A stretch of DNA of 64,000 nucleotides from Mayfieldus sp963781495 (GCA_963781495.1 CAWAFX010000002.1:1550001-1614000); one strand, 5' to 3'. Counted from the stretch's first letter, positions 16,586 to 27,869 are shown. Notes: a model not told the origin generated them from the sequence alone. Numbers and translations: made by a program.

Positions 16586-17365
16586 ATGGCAGATATGAGG
16601 ATCTACGCGTTCCACGGCGGCGGCGAGGCCGCCGACATGGCGGTCTTCGACCCCTTCCACCCCGACGTCGGCACCAAGGTCGACATCCCCTACTTCTTCT
16701 ACGTCGTCCAGCACCCCGACGGCAACGTCCTCTTCGACACCGGCGGGCACCCCGCACTGGCCACGGACCCGGACGGCTACCTCGGTGAGGCCGCCGACGC
16801 CTTCGAGGTGAAGATGGAGGAGTCGGATGCGGTGCTGCCGCAGCTCGAGTCGGCGGGCTTTGGCCCCGCCGACATCGGGCACGTCGTCCTCTCGCACCTG
16901 CACTACGACCACGCCGGCGGGATCCAGTTCTTCCCCGACGCCGACTTCTACGCCCACAAGGCCGAACTGGAATTCGCCAACGACCCGCCGATCTACCAGC
17001 GCGACCTCTATCTGCCCGCCGACTTCGACCACCCGGTCAACTGGACCGGGGTCGAGGGCGATCACGACGTCTTCGGCGACGGCCGGGTCCAGATCTTCCC
17101 GACGCCCGGTCACAGCAAGGGGCACCAGTCGCTGCTGGTCCGGCTCGACGATCGCGCGGTGATCCTGGTCGCCGACGCCGCCTACCTGCCCCACAACCTC
17201 GAGAACAACGCGCTGCCGAGCATCGTCTGGAACCCCGACGCGATGGTCGCCAGCTGGGAGCGGATCCGCGCCCTGCAGTCCGAGCACGACGCGGAGCTGA
17301 TCTTCACCCACGATCTCGCCTGGCCGCAGACGACGAAGGTCGCTCCCGACGATTGGTACGAATGA
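16586..17365 (+). CDS. metallo-beta-lactamase-fold hydrolase, AHL-lactonase-like
   Basis: 259 residues. The dinuclear zinc motif HLHYDHAGG has His104, His106, Asp108 and His109; a further His is in TPGHSKGHQ and Asp in VADAAYL. The opening loop LFDTGGHP and the spacing match the AiiA/AttM lactonase branch, which opens homoserine or gamma-lactone rings. It is the first enzyme of the operon, and its TGA overlaps the ATG of the CoA ligase (ATGA). In this context ring opening of an imported lactone, giving a hydroxy acid for CoA activation, is a reasonable role; quorum quenching is the alternative. Confidence 0.82.
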   Translation: MADMRIYAFHGGGEAADMAVFDPFHPDVGTKVDIPYFFYVVQHPDGNVLFDTGGHPALATDPDGYLGEAADAFEVKMEESDAVLPQLESAGFGPADIGHVVLSHLHYDHAGGIQFFPDADFYAHKAELEFANDPPIYQRDLYLPADFDHPVNWTGVEGDHDVFGDGRVQIFPTPGHSKGHQSLLVRLDDRAVILVADAAYLPHNLENNALPSIVWNPDAMVASWERIRALQSEHDAELIFTHDLAWPQTTKVAPDDWYE

Positions 17366-19005
17366 GTTCCGCGGCGGCCAGCGACCTACAGCCGGCCTGG
17401 CCGCCGCTCGGCGACGCAGCAGAGGGATTGCCCGCCGACATCGTCACCCTGGTCCGCGAGGGACTCGAACACGAGCCCGAGCAGCCAGCGCTGATCTTCG
17501 AGGACGGCGTCGTCGTCAGCCGCGAGCGCTTCCGCTCCGCGGTCGAGAGCTTTGCCGGCTACCTCTCCGAGCGGGTCAAGCCCGGCGACCGGGTCCTGAT
17601 CATGCTCGAGAACCGGACCGAGTTCATGGTCGCCTGGATCGCCGCCAACGCCTGCGGCGCCAGCCTGGTCTCGATCAACACCTCGGCCGGCGAGCACGAC
17701 GCCGGCCACATCGTCGAGGACTCAGAGGCGGCAGTGGCGGTGGTCGGGGAGGAACACGAAGACTTGATCACCCAAGCCGGGCACGGGGATATGGAAGTCG
17801 TGGTCGTCCGGGGAAGCGAGCCGGACGGCCTCGATTCCTACTCCTCGCCGAGGGGGCCGCTGGCCCTCGAGGACGTCGCAATCGACCCCGAGGCGACCAC
17901 CAACGTCTATTACACGTCCGGCACCACGGGGCCGCCGAAGGGCTGCATGGTCGGCCACGACTACTGGATCCGCTTCGTCGAGCTCTACCTCGGCCTCTAC
18001 GGCCTCGAGCCGGACGACCGGCTCCTCTGCTGCCTGCAGTTCTTCTACAACGACCCGCCCTGGCTCTTTCTGACCTCGCTGCGGGCCGGTGTCCCGCTGG
18101 TCTGCATGCGGCGCTTCAGCGTCTCGCGCTTCTGGCCCGTCGTGATCGAGCACGACGTCACCCGCCTCTTCGCGCTGGCCGCGATCCCCGCCCTGCTGCA
18201 GAGCGCCGAGCCGCGGCCCGAGGAGCGCGAGCAGAGGGTCGACTTCGCGCTTCACATCGGCATCCCGGCCCAGCTTCACCGCGACTTCGTCGAGCGCTGG
18301 GGCTTTCCCTGGGTCGAGGGTTACGGGCTGACCGAGTCGGGCCTGGTCGTCGGGATGCCGCTCGAGTACGCCGAGAAGATGACCGGGTCGGGCTCGATCG
18401 GGCTGCCCTGTCCCGGGGTCGAGATCAAGATCGTCGACGACGCCGGCAACGAGGTCGGGACCGACGAGCCGGGCGAGATCCTGATCAAGGCGCCGGGGCT
18501 GATGCGCGGCTATCTCAACCGCCCCGAGGCGACCGCGGAGACGATGGCCGGCGGCTGGCTTCACAGCGGCGACCTCGGCCGCCGCGACGGCGAGGGCTTC
18601 ATCTACTTCCTCGGGCGCAAGAAGGACATCGTCCGCCGCTCGGGCGAGAACGTCGCCGCGGCCGAGGTCGAGAACGTGCTGCGCTCGCACCCCCAGGTGC
18701 TCGAGGCCGCAGTCGTCCCCGTCGCCGACGAGCTGCGTGGCGAGGAGGTCAAGGCTTACGTAGGTCTGATCGAGGAGACCTCGGCAGACCAGGTTCCACC
18801 GGCCGCGCTGGTCGAGTTCTGCCGCGAGCGCCTTTCGAAGCACAAGGTGCCGCGCTACATCGAGTACCGGGCGGAGTTTCCGCGCACGCCCTCGATGCGG
18901 GTCAAGAAGAGCGCGCTGATCGCCGAGGTCGACGATCCGCTCGCCGAGGCCTGGGACCGCGACACCGAGCTGCCGGACTGGGACAAGAAAACACAACGGA
19001 GGTGA
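17362..19005 (+). CDS. acyl-CoA synthetase (AMP-forming)
   Basis: 547 residues. The adenylate-forming motifs are in order: YYTSGTTGPPKG near 183-194, GYGLTESG near 320, the hinge region GDLGRRDGEGFIYFLGRKKD, and the C-terminal catalytic Lys in PSMRVKKSAL near 513. The family activates carboxylic acids to acyl-CoA; the closest pattern is the CaiC/long-chain ligase type. It lies between a lactonase and a permease within one transcript. Confidence 0.9.
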   Translation: MSSAAASDLQPAWPPLGDAAEGLPADIVTLVREGLEHEPEQPALIFEDGVVVSRERFRSAVESFAGYLSERVKPGDRVLIMLENRTEFMVAWIAANACGASLVSINTSAGEHDAGHIVEDSEAAVAVVGEEHEDLITQAGHGDMEVVVVRGSEPDGLDSYSSPRGPLALEDVAIDPEATTNVYYTSGTTGPPKGCMVGHDYWIRFVELYLGLYGLEPDDRLLCCLQFFYNDPPWLFLTSLRAGVPLVCMRRFSVSRFWPVVIEHDVTRLFALAAIPALLQSAEPRPEEREQRVDFALHIGIPAQLHRDFVERWGFPWVEGYGLTESGLVVGMPLEYAEKMTGSGSIGLPCPGVEIKIVDDAGNEVGTDEPGEILIKAPGLMRGYLNRPEATAETMAGGWLHSGDLGRRDGEGFIYFLGRKKDIVRRSGENVAAAEVENVLRSHPQVLEAAVVPVADELRGEEVKAYVGLIEETSADQVPPAALVEFCRERLSKHKVPRYIEYRAEFPRTPSMRVKKSALIAEVDDPLAEAWDRDTELPDWDKKTQRR

Positions 19006-19013
19006 GGAGAGGT

Positions 19014-20519
19014 ATGGAAGCCAGGACAGCGCGCGTCTCCGAATTGCGTGGAGGTTCTACCGGGATCGGAGGGGCAGTCGTCCAATCGGCCGCCCTGATC
19101 GCTCCCGCGGCGGGAGCGACCGCCGGGTTCGTATTCATCGCCAGCGAGAGCGGCTTCGCATCGCCGTTTTCGATGATCGTCGGGATGGTCTTCTCGCTCG
19201 CGCTCGCCGTGATCATCGGCGAGTTCGCGCGCAAGCTGCCCGCGGCCGGTTCCTTCTACAACTACCTGACTCACGCCTTCGGGCCCAAGGTCGGCTTCGT
19301 GACGGGGGTGATGCTGTTTGGGGCCTACGTCCTGCTCTTGCCCTTCCAGCTGTCGTTCTTCAGCACCTTCACCAGCGACTATCTGGCCGGGCAGGGAGTC
19401 CACATCGCCTGGCAGTGGTTCGCCGTGGCGCTGATCGTCTTCTCGATGGGGCTGACGATCGCCGGCCTGCTGCCCTCGCTGCGGATGGGGCTGGTCCTGC
19501 TCGCCTTCGAGATCCTCGTCTTCGGGCTGATCGCGCTGATCATCATCATCAACGGCGGCGACAACGGGCTGAGCCTGAAGCCGTTCGACCCCGGCCAGAG
19601 CGCGCTCGGGTTCTCGGGGATCATCTATGGCTTGGTGTTCTCGATCTTCGCCTTCGTCGGCTTCGAATCGGCGACGACCCTCGGCGAGGAGGCGCACGAC
19701 CCGAGGCGGACGATCCCGCGCGCCGTCCTGGTGACGACGCTGGTGATCGGCGTCTTCTACACGCTGCTGATGTACGCCGGCGTGATCGGCTTCGGGTTGA
19801 GTCCGAAGGGATTGACGGCGCTGCAGAGCGACGGCACTCCGTTCGACACCCTGGCGCGGACCTTCTCCGGCCCGTTCCTGGGAACGCTGTCGATCATCGC
19901 CGTGATGACGAGCTTCATCGCGCTCAACATCGTCACCGTCAACGCCGCGGCGAGGATGATCTTCTCGATGGGCCGCGACCGCATGCTGCCGCGCTGGTTC
20001 GACCACGTGAACACGCGCGGCGCGCCCGACCGGGCGGTGGTCGCCGTGGTCGCGGTGATGCTCGCGGTGACGCTGATCCTCGGCTCGATCTACACGCCGA
20101 GCGATCTCGCCTCCTGGGGCGCCTACATCGCGACGCTGTTCTTCATCGCCGCCTACGCGCTGCTGACGGTGGGGGTGGTCAAGTACTACTGGGAACAGCA
20201 CCGCGAGGAGTTCTCGGCCTGGAACCACGTGATCATTCCGATCGCGGGGCTGGTCGGGGTCGGCGTGGTGACCTACGGCAACGTCCATCCGACGCCGCCG
20301 TCGCCGCTGCGCTGGTTCATCTGGGCGACGGTAGGGACGATCATCGTCTCCAGCGGCATCGCCTACTACCTCGAGCGCCGCAACCCGCAGCGACTGATCG
20401 AGGCCGGGCAGCTGTTCGCATCGGCGACGCCGGAGGAGGCCGACGTGCGGCGCGACGTCGAGCCCTACATCCCCGAGCACGTCGAGACCGGGGCCGGTCC
20501 GACGTCGACGAGGACCTGA
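19014..20519 (+). CDS. APC-superfamily permease
   Basis: 501 residues from ATG 19014, preceded by GGAGGTGAGGAG; a GTG at 19002 overlapping the ligase stop is the alternative. About 12 membrane helices are visible, with the APC signature after helix 1 (GAVVQSAALIAPAAGATAGF) and a conserved GFESATTLGEEAHDP loop after helix 6. These carriers import amino acids or organic acids with protons or sodium. In this operon it should import the substrate of the ligase. Confidence 0.88.
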   Translation: MEARTARVSELRGGSTGIGGAVVQSAALIAPAAGATAGFVFIASESGFASPFSMIVGMVFSLALAVIIGEFARKLPAAGSFYNYLTHAFGPKVGFVTGVMLFGAYVLLLPFQLSFFSTFTSDYLAGQGVHIAWQWFAVALIVFSMGLTIAGLLPSLRMGLVLLAFEILVFGLIALIIIINGGDNGLSLKPFDPGQSALGFSGIIYGLVFSIFAFVGFESATTLGEEAHDPRRTIPRAVLVTTLVIGVFYTLLMYAGVIGFGLSPKGLTALQSDGTPFDTLARTFSGPFLGTLSIIAVMTSFIALNIVTVNAAARMIFSMGRDRMLPRWFDHVNTRGAPDRAVVAVVAVMLAVTLILGSIYTPSDLASWGAYIATLFFIAAYALLTVGVVKYYWEQHREEFSAWNHVIIPIAGLVGVGVVTYGNVHPTPPSPLRWFIWATVGTIIVSSGIAYYLERRNPQRLIEAGQLFASATPEEADVRRDVEPYIPEHVETGAGPTSTRT

Positions 20520-20529
20520 GGAGGCGCCG

Positions 20530-21291
20530 GTGGCGATCATCGAGGAGACGGCGGAGTCGATCGCGACGATCACGGTCGATCGGCCCGCCGCGCTCAACGC
20601 GATGGACACGAGCACCTACGCCGAGATCACCGAGGCGCTGAAGAGATTCGACGCCGACCCCGATCTCAGCGTCGGGATCATCACCGGCTCCGGCGACCGC
20701 GCCTTTTCCGCCGGGGCGGACCTGAAGGAGATGCACTCCAACCACGAGCGGCCGGACTCGTGGAGCCCCTGGCAGGCGGATCGCTGGGACCTGGGGCTGC
20801 GGATCTCCAAGCCGCTGATCGCGGCGATCGACGGCTATGCGGTCGCCGGCGGCCTCGAGCTGGCGCTGTTCTGCGACCTGCGGCTGGCCACTCCGCAGTC
20901 GCAGTTCGGCGCCCCGGAGGTGAAGTGGAACCTGCTGCACGGGTTCGGGGCGATGCGGCTGCCGGCGGTGGTCGGGCTCGGCAACGCGATGATGATGCTG
21001 CTCAGCGCCGAGTTCATCGACGCCGAGGAGGCGCTGCGGATCGGCCTCGTCAACCGCCTGGTCGAGCCGGATGCATTGATGGAGGAGGCGCGGAGGTTGG
21101 CGCAGACGATCGCCGGAAACGCCTCCGACGCGGTGCGGATGACGAAGGAGCTGGCGATGCAGGGGTTGAGCTCGCCCCTGGACCAGGGAATGCGGCTCTA
21201 CCGCTCCTACATGGAGGCGCTGGAGGGAAGCCAGGAGCAGCTGCGCCGCACCGGCGAGTTCGGCGGCGGAAACGGCAGCGGGGAGGGCTGA
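20530..21291 (+). CDS. enoyl-CoA hydratase/isomerase family (crotonase) 1
   Basis: 253 residues from GTG 20530 with GAGGAGG upstream. The crotonase oxyanion-hole motifs are present: FSAGADLKEM near 60-70 and DGYAVAGGLELALFCD near 100-115, followed by GAPEVKWNLL. The second usual hydratase glutamate position (E of GAPEVK) is conserved, so hydratase chemistry is possible. It acts on the CoA thioester made by the upstream ligase. Confidence 0.88.
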   Translation: MAIIEETAESIATITVDRPAALNAMDTSTYAEITEALKRFDADPDLSVGIITGSGDRAFSAGADLKEMHSNHERPDSWSPWQADRWDLGLRISKPLIAAIDGYAVAGGLELALFCDLRLATPQSQFGAPEVKWNLLHGFGAMRLPAVVGLGNAMMMLLSAEFIDAEEALRIGLVNRLVEPDALMEEARRLAQTIAGNASDAVRMTKELAMQGLSSPLDQGMRLYRSYMEALEGSQEQLRRTGEFGGGNGSGEG

Positions 21292-21292
21292 G

Positions 21293-22177
21293 GTGGCGGA
21301 CCGGATCCTCGACTTCAGGGTCAAGCTGCCGACCCGCAACAGCCGCGACGAGCCGCAGCCCGAGGTCCCGCAGGAGTACCTGCACTACGACGAGGTCTAC
21401 GAGGGCTTCCTCGAGAACCTCGAGGTGACGATCGAGGACTGGGTCGCCGAGGCCGAGGCCCATGGCGTCGGCACCAGCGTGATGCAGGCCGAGATCGAGT
21501 GGATCGACTGCCACGAGCAGAACGATCGCCTCTCCGCGGCGGTCAAGGCGCACTCCGACCACGTCGGTTGGGGCTTCGGCTGCGTCGATCCCCGCGACGT
21601 GATGGACGCGGTAAGGGAGGTGGACCGGGCGATCCTCGACCTCGGGCTGCACGGGATCGTCTTCGAGCCTGGCTTTCTCGGCATCTCCCCGGTCGACCGC
21701 CGCTGCTATCCGGTCTACGCGCGCTGCTCGCAGCTCGGGGTGCCGGTCGGACTGCACACCGGGATCAACTTCTCCTCCCACGGCCCGCTCGAGTTCGAGC
21801 GCCCGTTCCTGATCGACCACATCGCGCGCGACTTCCCGGAGCTGACGATCATCTGCCACCACGGCGGCTGGCCCTGGCCGCACGAGGCCGCCGCCGTCGC
21901 CTGGAAGCACAAGAACGTGTATCTGGAGTTCGGCGCCATCGCCCCCCGCTACCAGGCGCCCGGCGCCGGCGGCGGCTGGGGCGACATCGCCCATCTGATG
22001 GACACCGTGCTGCGCGAGCAGATCCTCTTCGGGACCGATTGGCCGATGATCCGCTATGACCGTGCCCTGACCGAGATCGAGATGCTGGGCCTGCGGCCCG
22101 AGTCGCGCGCCGCCTACCTCGGCGGCAACGCGCTGCGGCTGCTCGAGCGGGTCGAAGCGGCTTCGGCCGTCCGTTGA
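21293..22177 (+). CDS. amidohydrolase-2 family (TIM-barrel) protein
   Basis: 294 residues from GTG 21293, two bases after the previous stop. The later metal/base residues of amidohydrolase-2 proteins are present: His in GVPVGLHTGIN, IICHHGGWPWP, and Asp in LFGTDWPMIRYD. The HxH that normally opens the barrel is absent; the first strand reads ILDFRVKLP. Relatives include ACMSD-like decarboxylases and 4-sulfomuconolactone hydrolases; the unusual first strand suggests altered metal binding. It may decarboxylate or hydrolyse a pathway intermediate. Confidence 0.82.
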   Translation: MADRILDFRVKLPTRNSRDEPQPEVPQEYLHYDEVYEGFLENLEVTIEDWVAEAEAHGVGTSVMQAEIEWIDCHEQNDRLSAAVKAHSDHVGWGFGCVDPRDVMDAVREVDRAILDLGLHGIVFEPGFLGISPVDRRCYPVYARCSQLGVPVGLHTGINFSSHGPLEFERPFLIDHIARDFPELTIICHHGGWPWPHEAAAVAWKHKNVYLEFGAIAPRYQAPGAGGGWGDIAHLMDTVLREQILFGTDWPMIRYDRALTEIEMLGLRPESRAAYLGGNALRLLERVEAASAVR

Positions 22178-22203
22178 CCACCCAGACGACGAGGAGGAAC
22201 TGA

Positions 22204-23010
22204 ATGGCTGAACAAGAGGTCGTGCTCTACGAGGTGGCGGACGGGATCGCCCAGGTGACCCTGAACCGCCCCGACGCGCTCAACGCCTGGACCCCGGAGC
22301 TGGGGGCCGCCTACTTCGACCGCCTCCAGGACGCCGACGAGGATCCCGCGGTGCGGGTCATCGTCGTCACCGGAGCCGGCCGCGGCTTCTGCGCCGGGGC
22401 CGACATGGACTACCTGGCCGAGGTCAGCAGCGGCGCCGTCGCCGAGCAGCGCGACCCCCGCCCGCAGAGCCTTCCCCGCACGCTGGGCAAGCCGGTGATC
22501 GCGGCGATCAACGGCCCCTGCGCCGGGCTCGGCTTCGTGATGGCGATGATGTGCGACATGCGCTTCGCCGCCCCGGGGACGAAGCTGACCACCGCCTTCG
22601 CGCGCCGCGGTCTGATCGCCGAGTACGGGCTCTCCTGGGTGCTGCCGCGCGCGGTCGGTCCGGCGCGGGCGCTTGACCTGCTGCTCTCCGGCCGCACCTT
22701 CCTGGCCGAGGAGGCGGCGCACCTGGGTGTGGTCGACCGCCTGACCGACCTCGACGGCGCGCTCGCCGAGGCGACCGACTACGCCCGCGAGCTGGCGACC
22801 TTCAGCTCTCCGGCCTCGATGGCGACGATCAAGCGCCAGGTCTACGACGACCTCGAGCAGCAGCTCGCCGCCGCCACGACCGACGCCTACACCTACATGG
22901 ACGAGTCGTTCGAGCGCCCCGACTTCAAGGAGGGGGTCGACAGCTTCGTCGAGCGGCGCGAGCCGCGCTTTCCGCCGCTCGGCGAGCAGGTCAGGGCCAG
23001 CGCGTCGTGA
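22204..23010 (+). CDS. enoyl-CoA hydratase/isomerase family (crotonase) 2
   Basis: 268 residues with an AGGAGGAACTG ribosome site. Oxyanion motifs: FCAGADMDYL near 63-72 and NGPCAGLGFVMAMMCDMR near 100-117. Where hydratases have the catalytic Glu it reads TAFARRGLIAEYGLS, the arrangement of the isomerase/hydratase subset with one acid. Two different crotonases in one operon suggest successive steps on the same CoA ester. It ends the operon before two hairpins. Confidence 0.88.
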   Translation: MAEQEVVLYEVADGIAQVTLNRPDALNAWTPELGAAYFDRLQDADEDPAVRVIVVTGAGRGFCAGADMDYLAEVSSGAVAEQRDPRPQSLPRTLGKPVIAAINGPCAGLGFVMAMMCDMRFAAPGTKLTTAFARRGLIAEYGLSWVLPRAVGPARALDLLLSGRTFLAEEAAHLGVVDRLTDLDGALAEATDYARELATFSSPASMATIKRQVYDDLEQQLAAATTDAYTYMDESFERPDFKEGVDSFVERREPRFPPLGEQVRASAS

Positions 23011-23035
23011 CCTCTTTGCGCTCGGCGTAGTCCCC

Positions 23036-23070
23036 CTGCAGTTTCGGCTGCAGGCCCGCTCGGGGCGGGC
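23036..23070 (+). terminator. two tandem hairpins closing the catabolic operon
   Basis: CTGCAG-TTTCGG-CTGCAG (23036-23053) is followed at once by GCCCGC-TCGGG-GCGGGC (23054-23070), 26 bp after the stop at 23010. No U-tract. Confidence 0.55.
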
Positions 23071-23137
23071 GGCCGGCGGAGCCGGTTTCGTAGGCTCGCG
23101 GCTGTTGGCGAGCCGGCCCTGGAGAGAAAGGATTCTT

Positions 23138-24106
23138 ATGCGGGCGTTGCGTGGAGCGGTTGGTGTCGGGTTGGTGGTTGGGTCGCTGCTGGCGTTCTGG
23201 ACAGGGGCGGCGAGTGCGGCGATCCTCTACGACCAGACCGATAACGCCATCGGTGGCTCCGGCTTCAACTCTGAGGACGACAGCAACAACGCGTTGGACA
23301 GTCAGGTGGCAGAAGACTTCACGGTCCCGACGGGCCAGAGCTGGCAAATCGCGACGGTCAACGTCGGCGGCTTGGGCGGCGGCGCTGTCTCACAAAACGT
23401 CAACGTCTTCCTCTACGGCTCCGCCGGAGCCAAACCCGGCGGTGAGCTCTTCCGTCAGCTCAACATCGCGACGACGGGCTTCCCCAACTTCGTCATTCCG
23501 CTCAGCGGCGCGCCTGCGCTGACGCCTGGTGCCTACTGGGTCTCGGTTCAGGACTTCGCCAGCGATAACGGTGGTGGTGCGACCTGGGCCTGGCAGCTGC
23601 GAAGTGTGCAGGCGGGGCAGCTCCCGGTGTTCCGAAGTCCCGGTCTCGGTGGAGGGGCTTGCACCGATTGGTCGACCTTCGACTGCGGGGGCGGACCGGG
23701 CGGAGCTGGCGTCGTTTTCCGCCTCGACGGCATCGCCTCGCCCTACACGCCACCCGCTCCGGCAACGCCGACCACGCCCTCGAACAAGTTCGACTTCGGT
23801 GGCGTCAAGCTGGACAAGGCCAAGGGCACGGCGACGCTCAGCGTCGACGTTCCCGGACCCGGGACCCTGAGCCTCTCCGGCAAGGGAGTCGTCGGCCAGC
23901 GGCTTGCGCGTCACGCCCGCGTGTCGGCCGCCCGCAAGGTCGGCAAGGCAGGCACGGTGAAGCTGACGGTCAAGGCCAAGGGCAAGGCGAAGCGCAAGCT
24001 CAACAGCACCGGCAAGGCGAAGGTCAAGGCCAAGGTCACCTTCACCCCTACGGGCGGCACCGCAAAGACCGAGCGCAAGTCGATCACCCTGAAAAAGACC
24101 CTGTAA
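23138..24106 (+). CDS. secreted protein with Lys/Thr-rich C-terminal repeat domain
   Basis: 322 residues from ATG 23138 with a GAGAGAAAGGA site. A signal peptide (hydrophobic VGLVVGSLLAFW, cleavage near ASAA) is followed by a beta-rich domain of about 180 residues, with AEDFTVPTGQSWQI and ALTPGAYWVSVQD, resembling surface-exposed carbohydrate-binding-like modules. Then a Pro/Thr linker and a basic Ig-like C-terminal domain (AGTVKLTVKAKGKAKRKL, LNSTGKAKVKAKV), a module often seen in Thermoleophilia secreted proteins. Probably cell-wall associated. No enzyme motif seen. Confidence 0.7.
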   Translation: MRALRGAVGVGLVVGSLLAFWTGAASAAILYDQTDNAIGGSGFNSEDDSNNALDSQVAEDFTVPTGQSWQIATVNVGGLGGGAVSQNVNVFLYGSAGAKPGGELFRQLNIATTGFPNFVIPLSGAPALTPGAYWVSVQDFASDNGGGATWAWQLRSVQAGQLPVFRSPGLGGGACTDWSTFDCGGGPGGAGVVFRLDGIASPYTPPAPATPTTPSNKFDFGGVKLDKAKGTATLSVDVPGPGTLSLSGKGVVGQRLARHARVSAARKVGKAGTVKLTVKAKGKAKRKLNSTGKAKVKAKVTFTPTGGTAKTERKSITLKKTL

Positions 24107-24231
24107 GTAGGGCGATTTTAGGGATTGACAGGGCCGCACGCCGGCCATAGCGTTGCGGCGACCGATTGCGAGGCATGCGGTTCGCGATGCTGGGGGGCTC
24201 GCTCACCTTTCCAACAAAGGAGCGATTTCAG

Positions 24232-24966
24232 ATGCCCGATTCCCTCCGCCGCCTTGCGCCCCTGACCGGCGTCGTCTTCGCCGTAACGCTGGCGGCCACC
24301 TTCATCCTCACCGGCGGCACACCCGGTGTCCACGACAGCGGCGCGCAGGTCATCACCTACTACAAGGCGCACCATTCGAAGCAGATGGCCGGCAACCTGA
24401 TCGCGAGTCGTCGGAGTCGCCTTCTTTATCTTCTTCGTCGCCACGCTGCGTGGCTTCCTGCGCCAGCATCCCGGCGGAGAGACGCCATCGGCAATGGCCC
24501 TCGCCGGCGCAACGATGGTGGCGATCGGCGGAACCGATGTTCATCAGCCTCGGGTTCGCGCTGGTCGATGTCCGCAACTCGATCACGCCCCAGGCGGCGC
24601 AGGCACTCAACATCCTCTCGATGGACTTCTTCTGGCCGTTCACGATCGGCGTCTGCGTCTTCGGGATCGGGATCGGGCTCGCGATCATCAACAGCGGCGC
24701 GCTGCCGAAGTGGCTCGGCTGGGTCGCCTTCGTGCTCGGAGTCATCTCCTTCACGCCGGTTCGGCTTCTTCTCCTTCATCATCTTCTTGCTCTGGTCGGC
24801 AGTCGTTGGGATCATGGTCTTCATGCGCGGCGACACGGCCCCGGCGGCTGGGGCCGGATCCGGCGCGCGTGGGGTCCGGCGTGGCCGGCGCGACGTAGGC
24901 CGGCCGCCCAACTCACCTAGAGTGCTGCTGTCCAGCCAAGCCAGCAGACGGGAGTTCTCCAGATGA
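24232..24966 (+). pseudogene. polytopic membrane protein with three frameshifts
   Basis: An AAAGGAG site precedes ATG 24232 (MPDSLRRLAPLTGVVFAVTL). Sense then moves through all three frames: VGVAFFIFFVATLRGFLRQH from about 24410, MFISLGFALVDVRNSITPQA from about 24535, and GFFSFIIFLLWSAVVGIMVF from about 24765. Each step is a one-base change in the same direction. The repaired protein would have five or six helices and resembles small DUF4386-like or hypothetical actinobacterial membrane proteins. The last frame closes at 24966, inside the start of the next gene. Confidence 0.7.
24918..24923 (+). promoter_or_regulatory. -10 box TAGAGT before the DksA-like gene
   Basis: It predicts a 33-base leader for the gene at 24963, one of the few leadered promoters here; a GGGAG ribosome site lies in that leader. 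Confidence 0.4.
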
Positions 24967-25343
24967 GCAAGAGCGATCCACCGATCGACGCCGAGCACGC
25001 GCGCGAGCTGCTGAAGCGCGAGCGTGAGCGGATCGAGACGACGCTCTCGGGCCAGCAGAAGGAGCGCAGCAGCCAGCTCCAGGAGATCGACACCGAGACC
25101 AACGCCGAGGACGACGGCGAGATGATCGAGGACGAGGCCGTCGACGACGCCCTCGCCGAGCAGCTGCGGGCCGAGCTGGAGGCGGTCGAGCGGGCCGAGA
25201 AGCGCCTCGAGGAGGGCAGCTACGGGTTCTCGATCGAGAGCGGCGACCCGATCCCGGCCGAGCGCCTGGAGACGATCCCCTGGGCCGAGCGCACTCCGCA
25301 GGAGCAGCAGGAGTTCGAGCGCACCCACGGGCGCTCGCTCTAG
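24963..25343 (+). CDS. DksA/TraR-like protein without zinc-finger cysteines
   Basis: 126 residues. The charged N-terminal coiled coil and the C-terminal block EEGSYGFSIESGDPIPAERL then ETIPWAERTPQEQ align with the DksA/TraR consensus (YGxCxxCGxPIxxxRLxAxPxAxxCxxC), but all four cysteines are replaced. The fold may be held by other contacts, as in known cysteine-poor DksA variants. DksA-like proteins bind the RNA polymerase secondary channel; that role here is inference. Confidence 0.75.
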   Translation: MSKSDPPIDAEHARELLKRERERIETTLSGQQKERSSQLQEIDTETNAEDDGEMIEDEAVDDALAEQLRAELEAVERAEKRLEEGSYGFSIESGDPIPAERLETIPWAERTPQEQQEFERTHGRSL

Positions 25344-25394
25344 CTCACGCGTCCCGGCCGCCCAGCCGGGCACTCTCCCTGACGCCTGATCCGA

Positions 25395-25411
25395 CCGCCG
25401 CCAAACGGCGG
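25395..25411 (+). terminator. hairpin CCGCCG-CCAAA-CGGCGG
   Basis: It lies 52 bp past the stop of the DksA-like gene; another stem CCCGGC/GCCGGG lies just before it. Confidence 0.5.
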
Positions 25412-25422
25412 CTGGAGCCTGC

Positions 25423-25477
25423 CTGGCTTCGCTATCCTATGTCTGTAGCAGCTACAGAAAGTGGACTTAGCCATGAC
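25423..25477 (+). repeat. 55-bp direct repeat, copy 1
   Basis: An exact copy of 25524-25578. It carries TATCCT, the inverted repeat CTGTAGC-A-GCTACAG (25443-25457) and an ATG at 25473 that opens only a seven-residue frame (MTMRFFD, stop TAA 25494-25496). Confidence 0.9.
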
Positions 25478-25523
25478 CATGCGATTCTTTGACTAAGGTT
25501 TTGTTGGGCAGGGGGTGGAGCTG

Positions 25524-25573
25524 CTGGCTTCGCTATCCTATGTCTGTAGCAGCTACAGAAAGTGGACTTAGCC

Positions 25574-25578
<5 letters not shown>
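25524..25578 (+). repeat. 55-bp direct repeat, copy 2, promoter/operator of lon
   Basis: Identical to copy 1, offset 101 bp. TATCCT at 25534-25539 is a -10 candidate; the inverted repeat CTGTAGCAGCTACAG (25544-25558) straddles the predicted start, a classic repressor position. The repeat ends two bases after the ATG at 25574. Confidence 0.85.

Positions 25579-27849
<2,271 letters not shown>

Positions 27850-27869
<20 letters not shown>

Noticed and set aside
18855..20615. 586-codon minus-strand frame
   Set aside because: Antisense of the APC permease; composition of repeated Arg/Asp/His, no motif.
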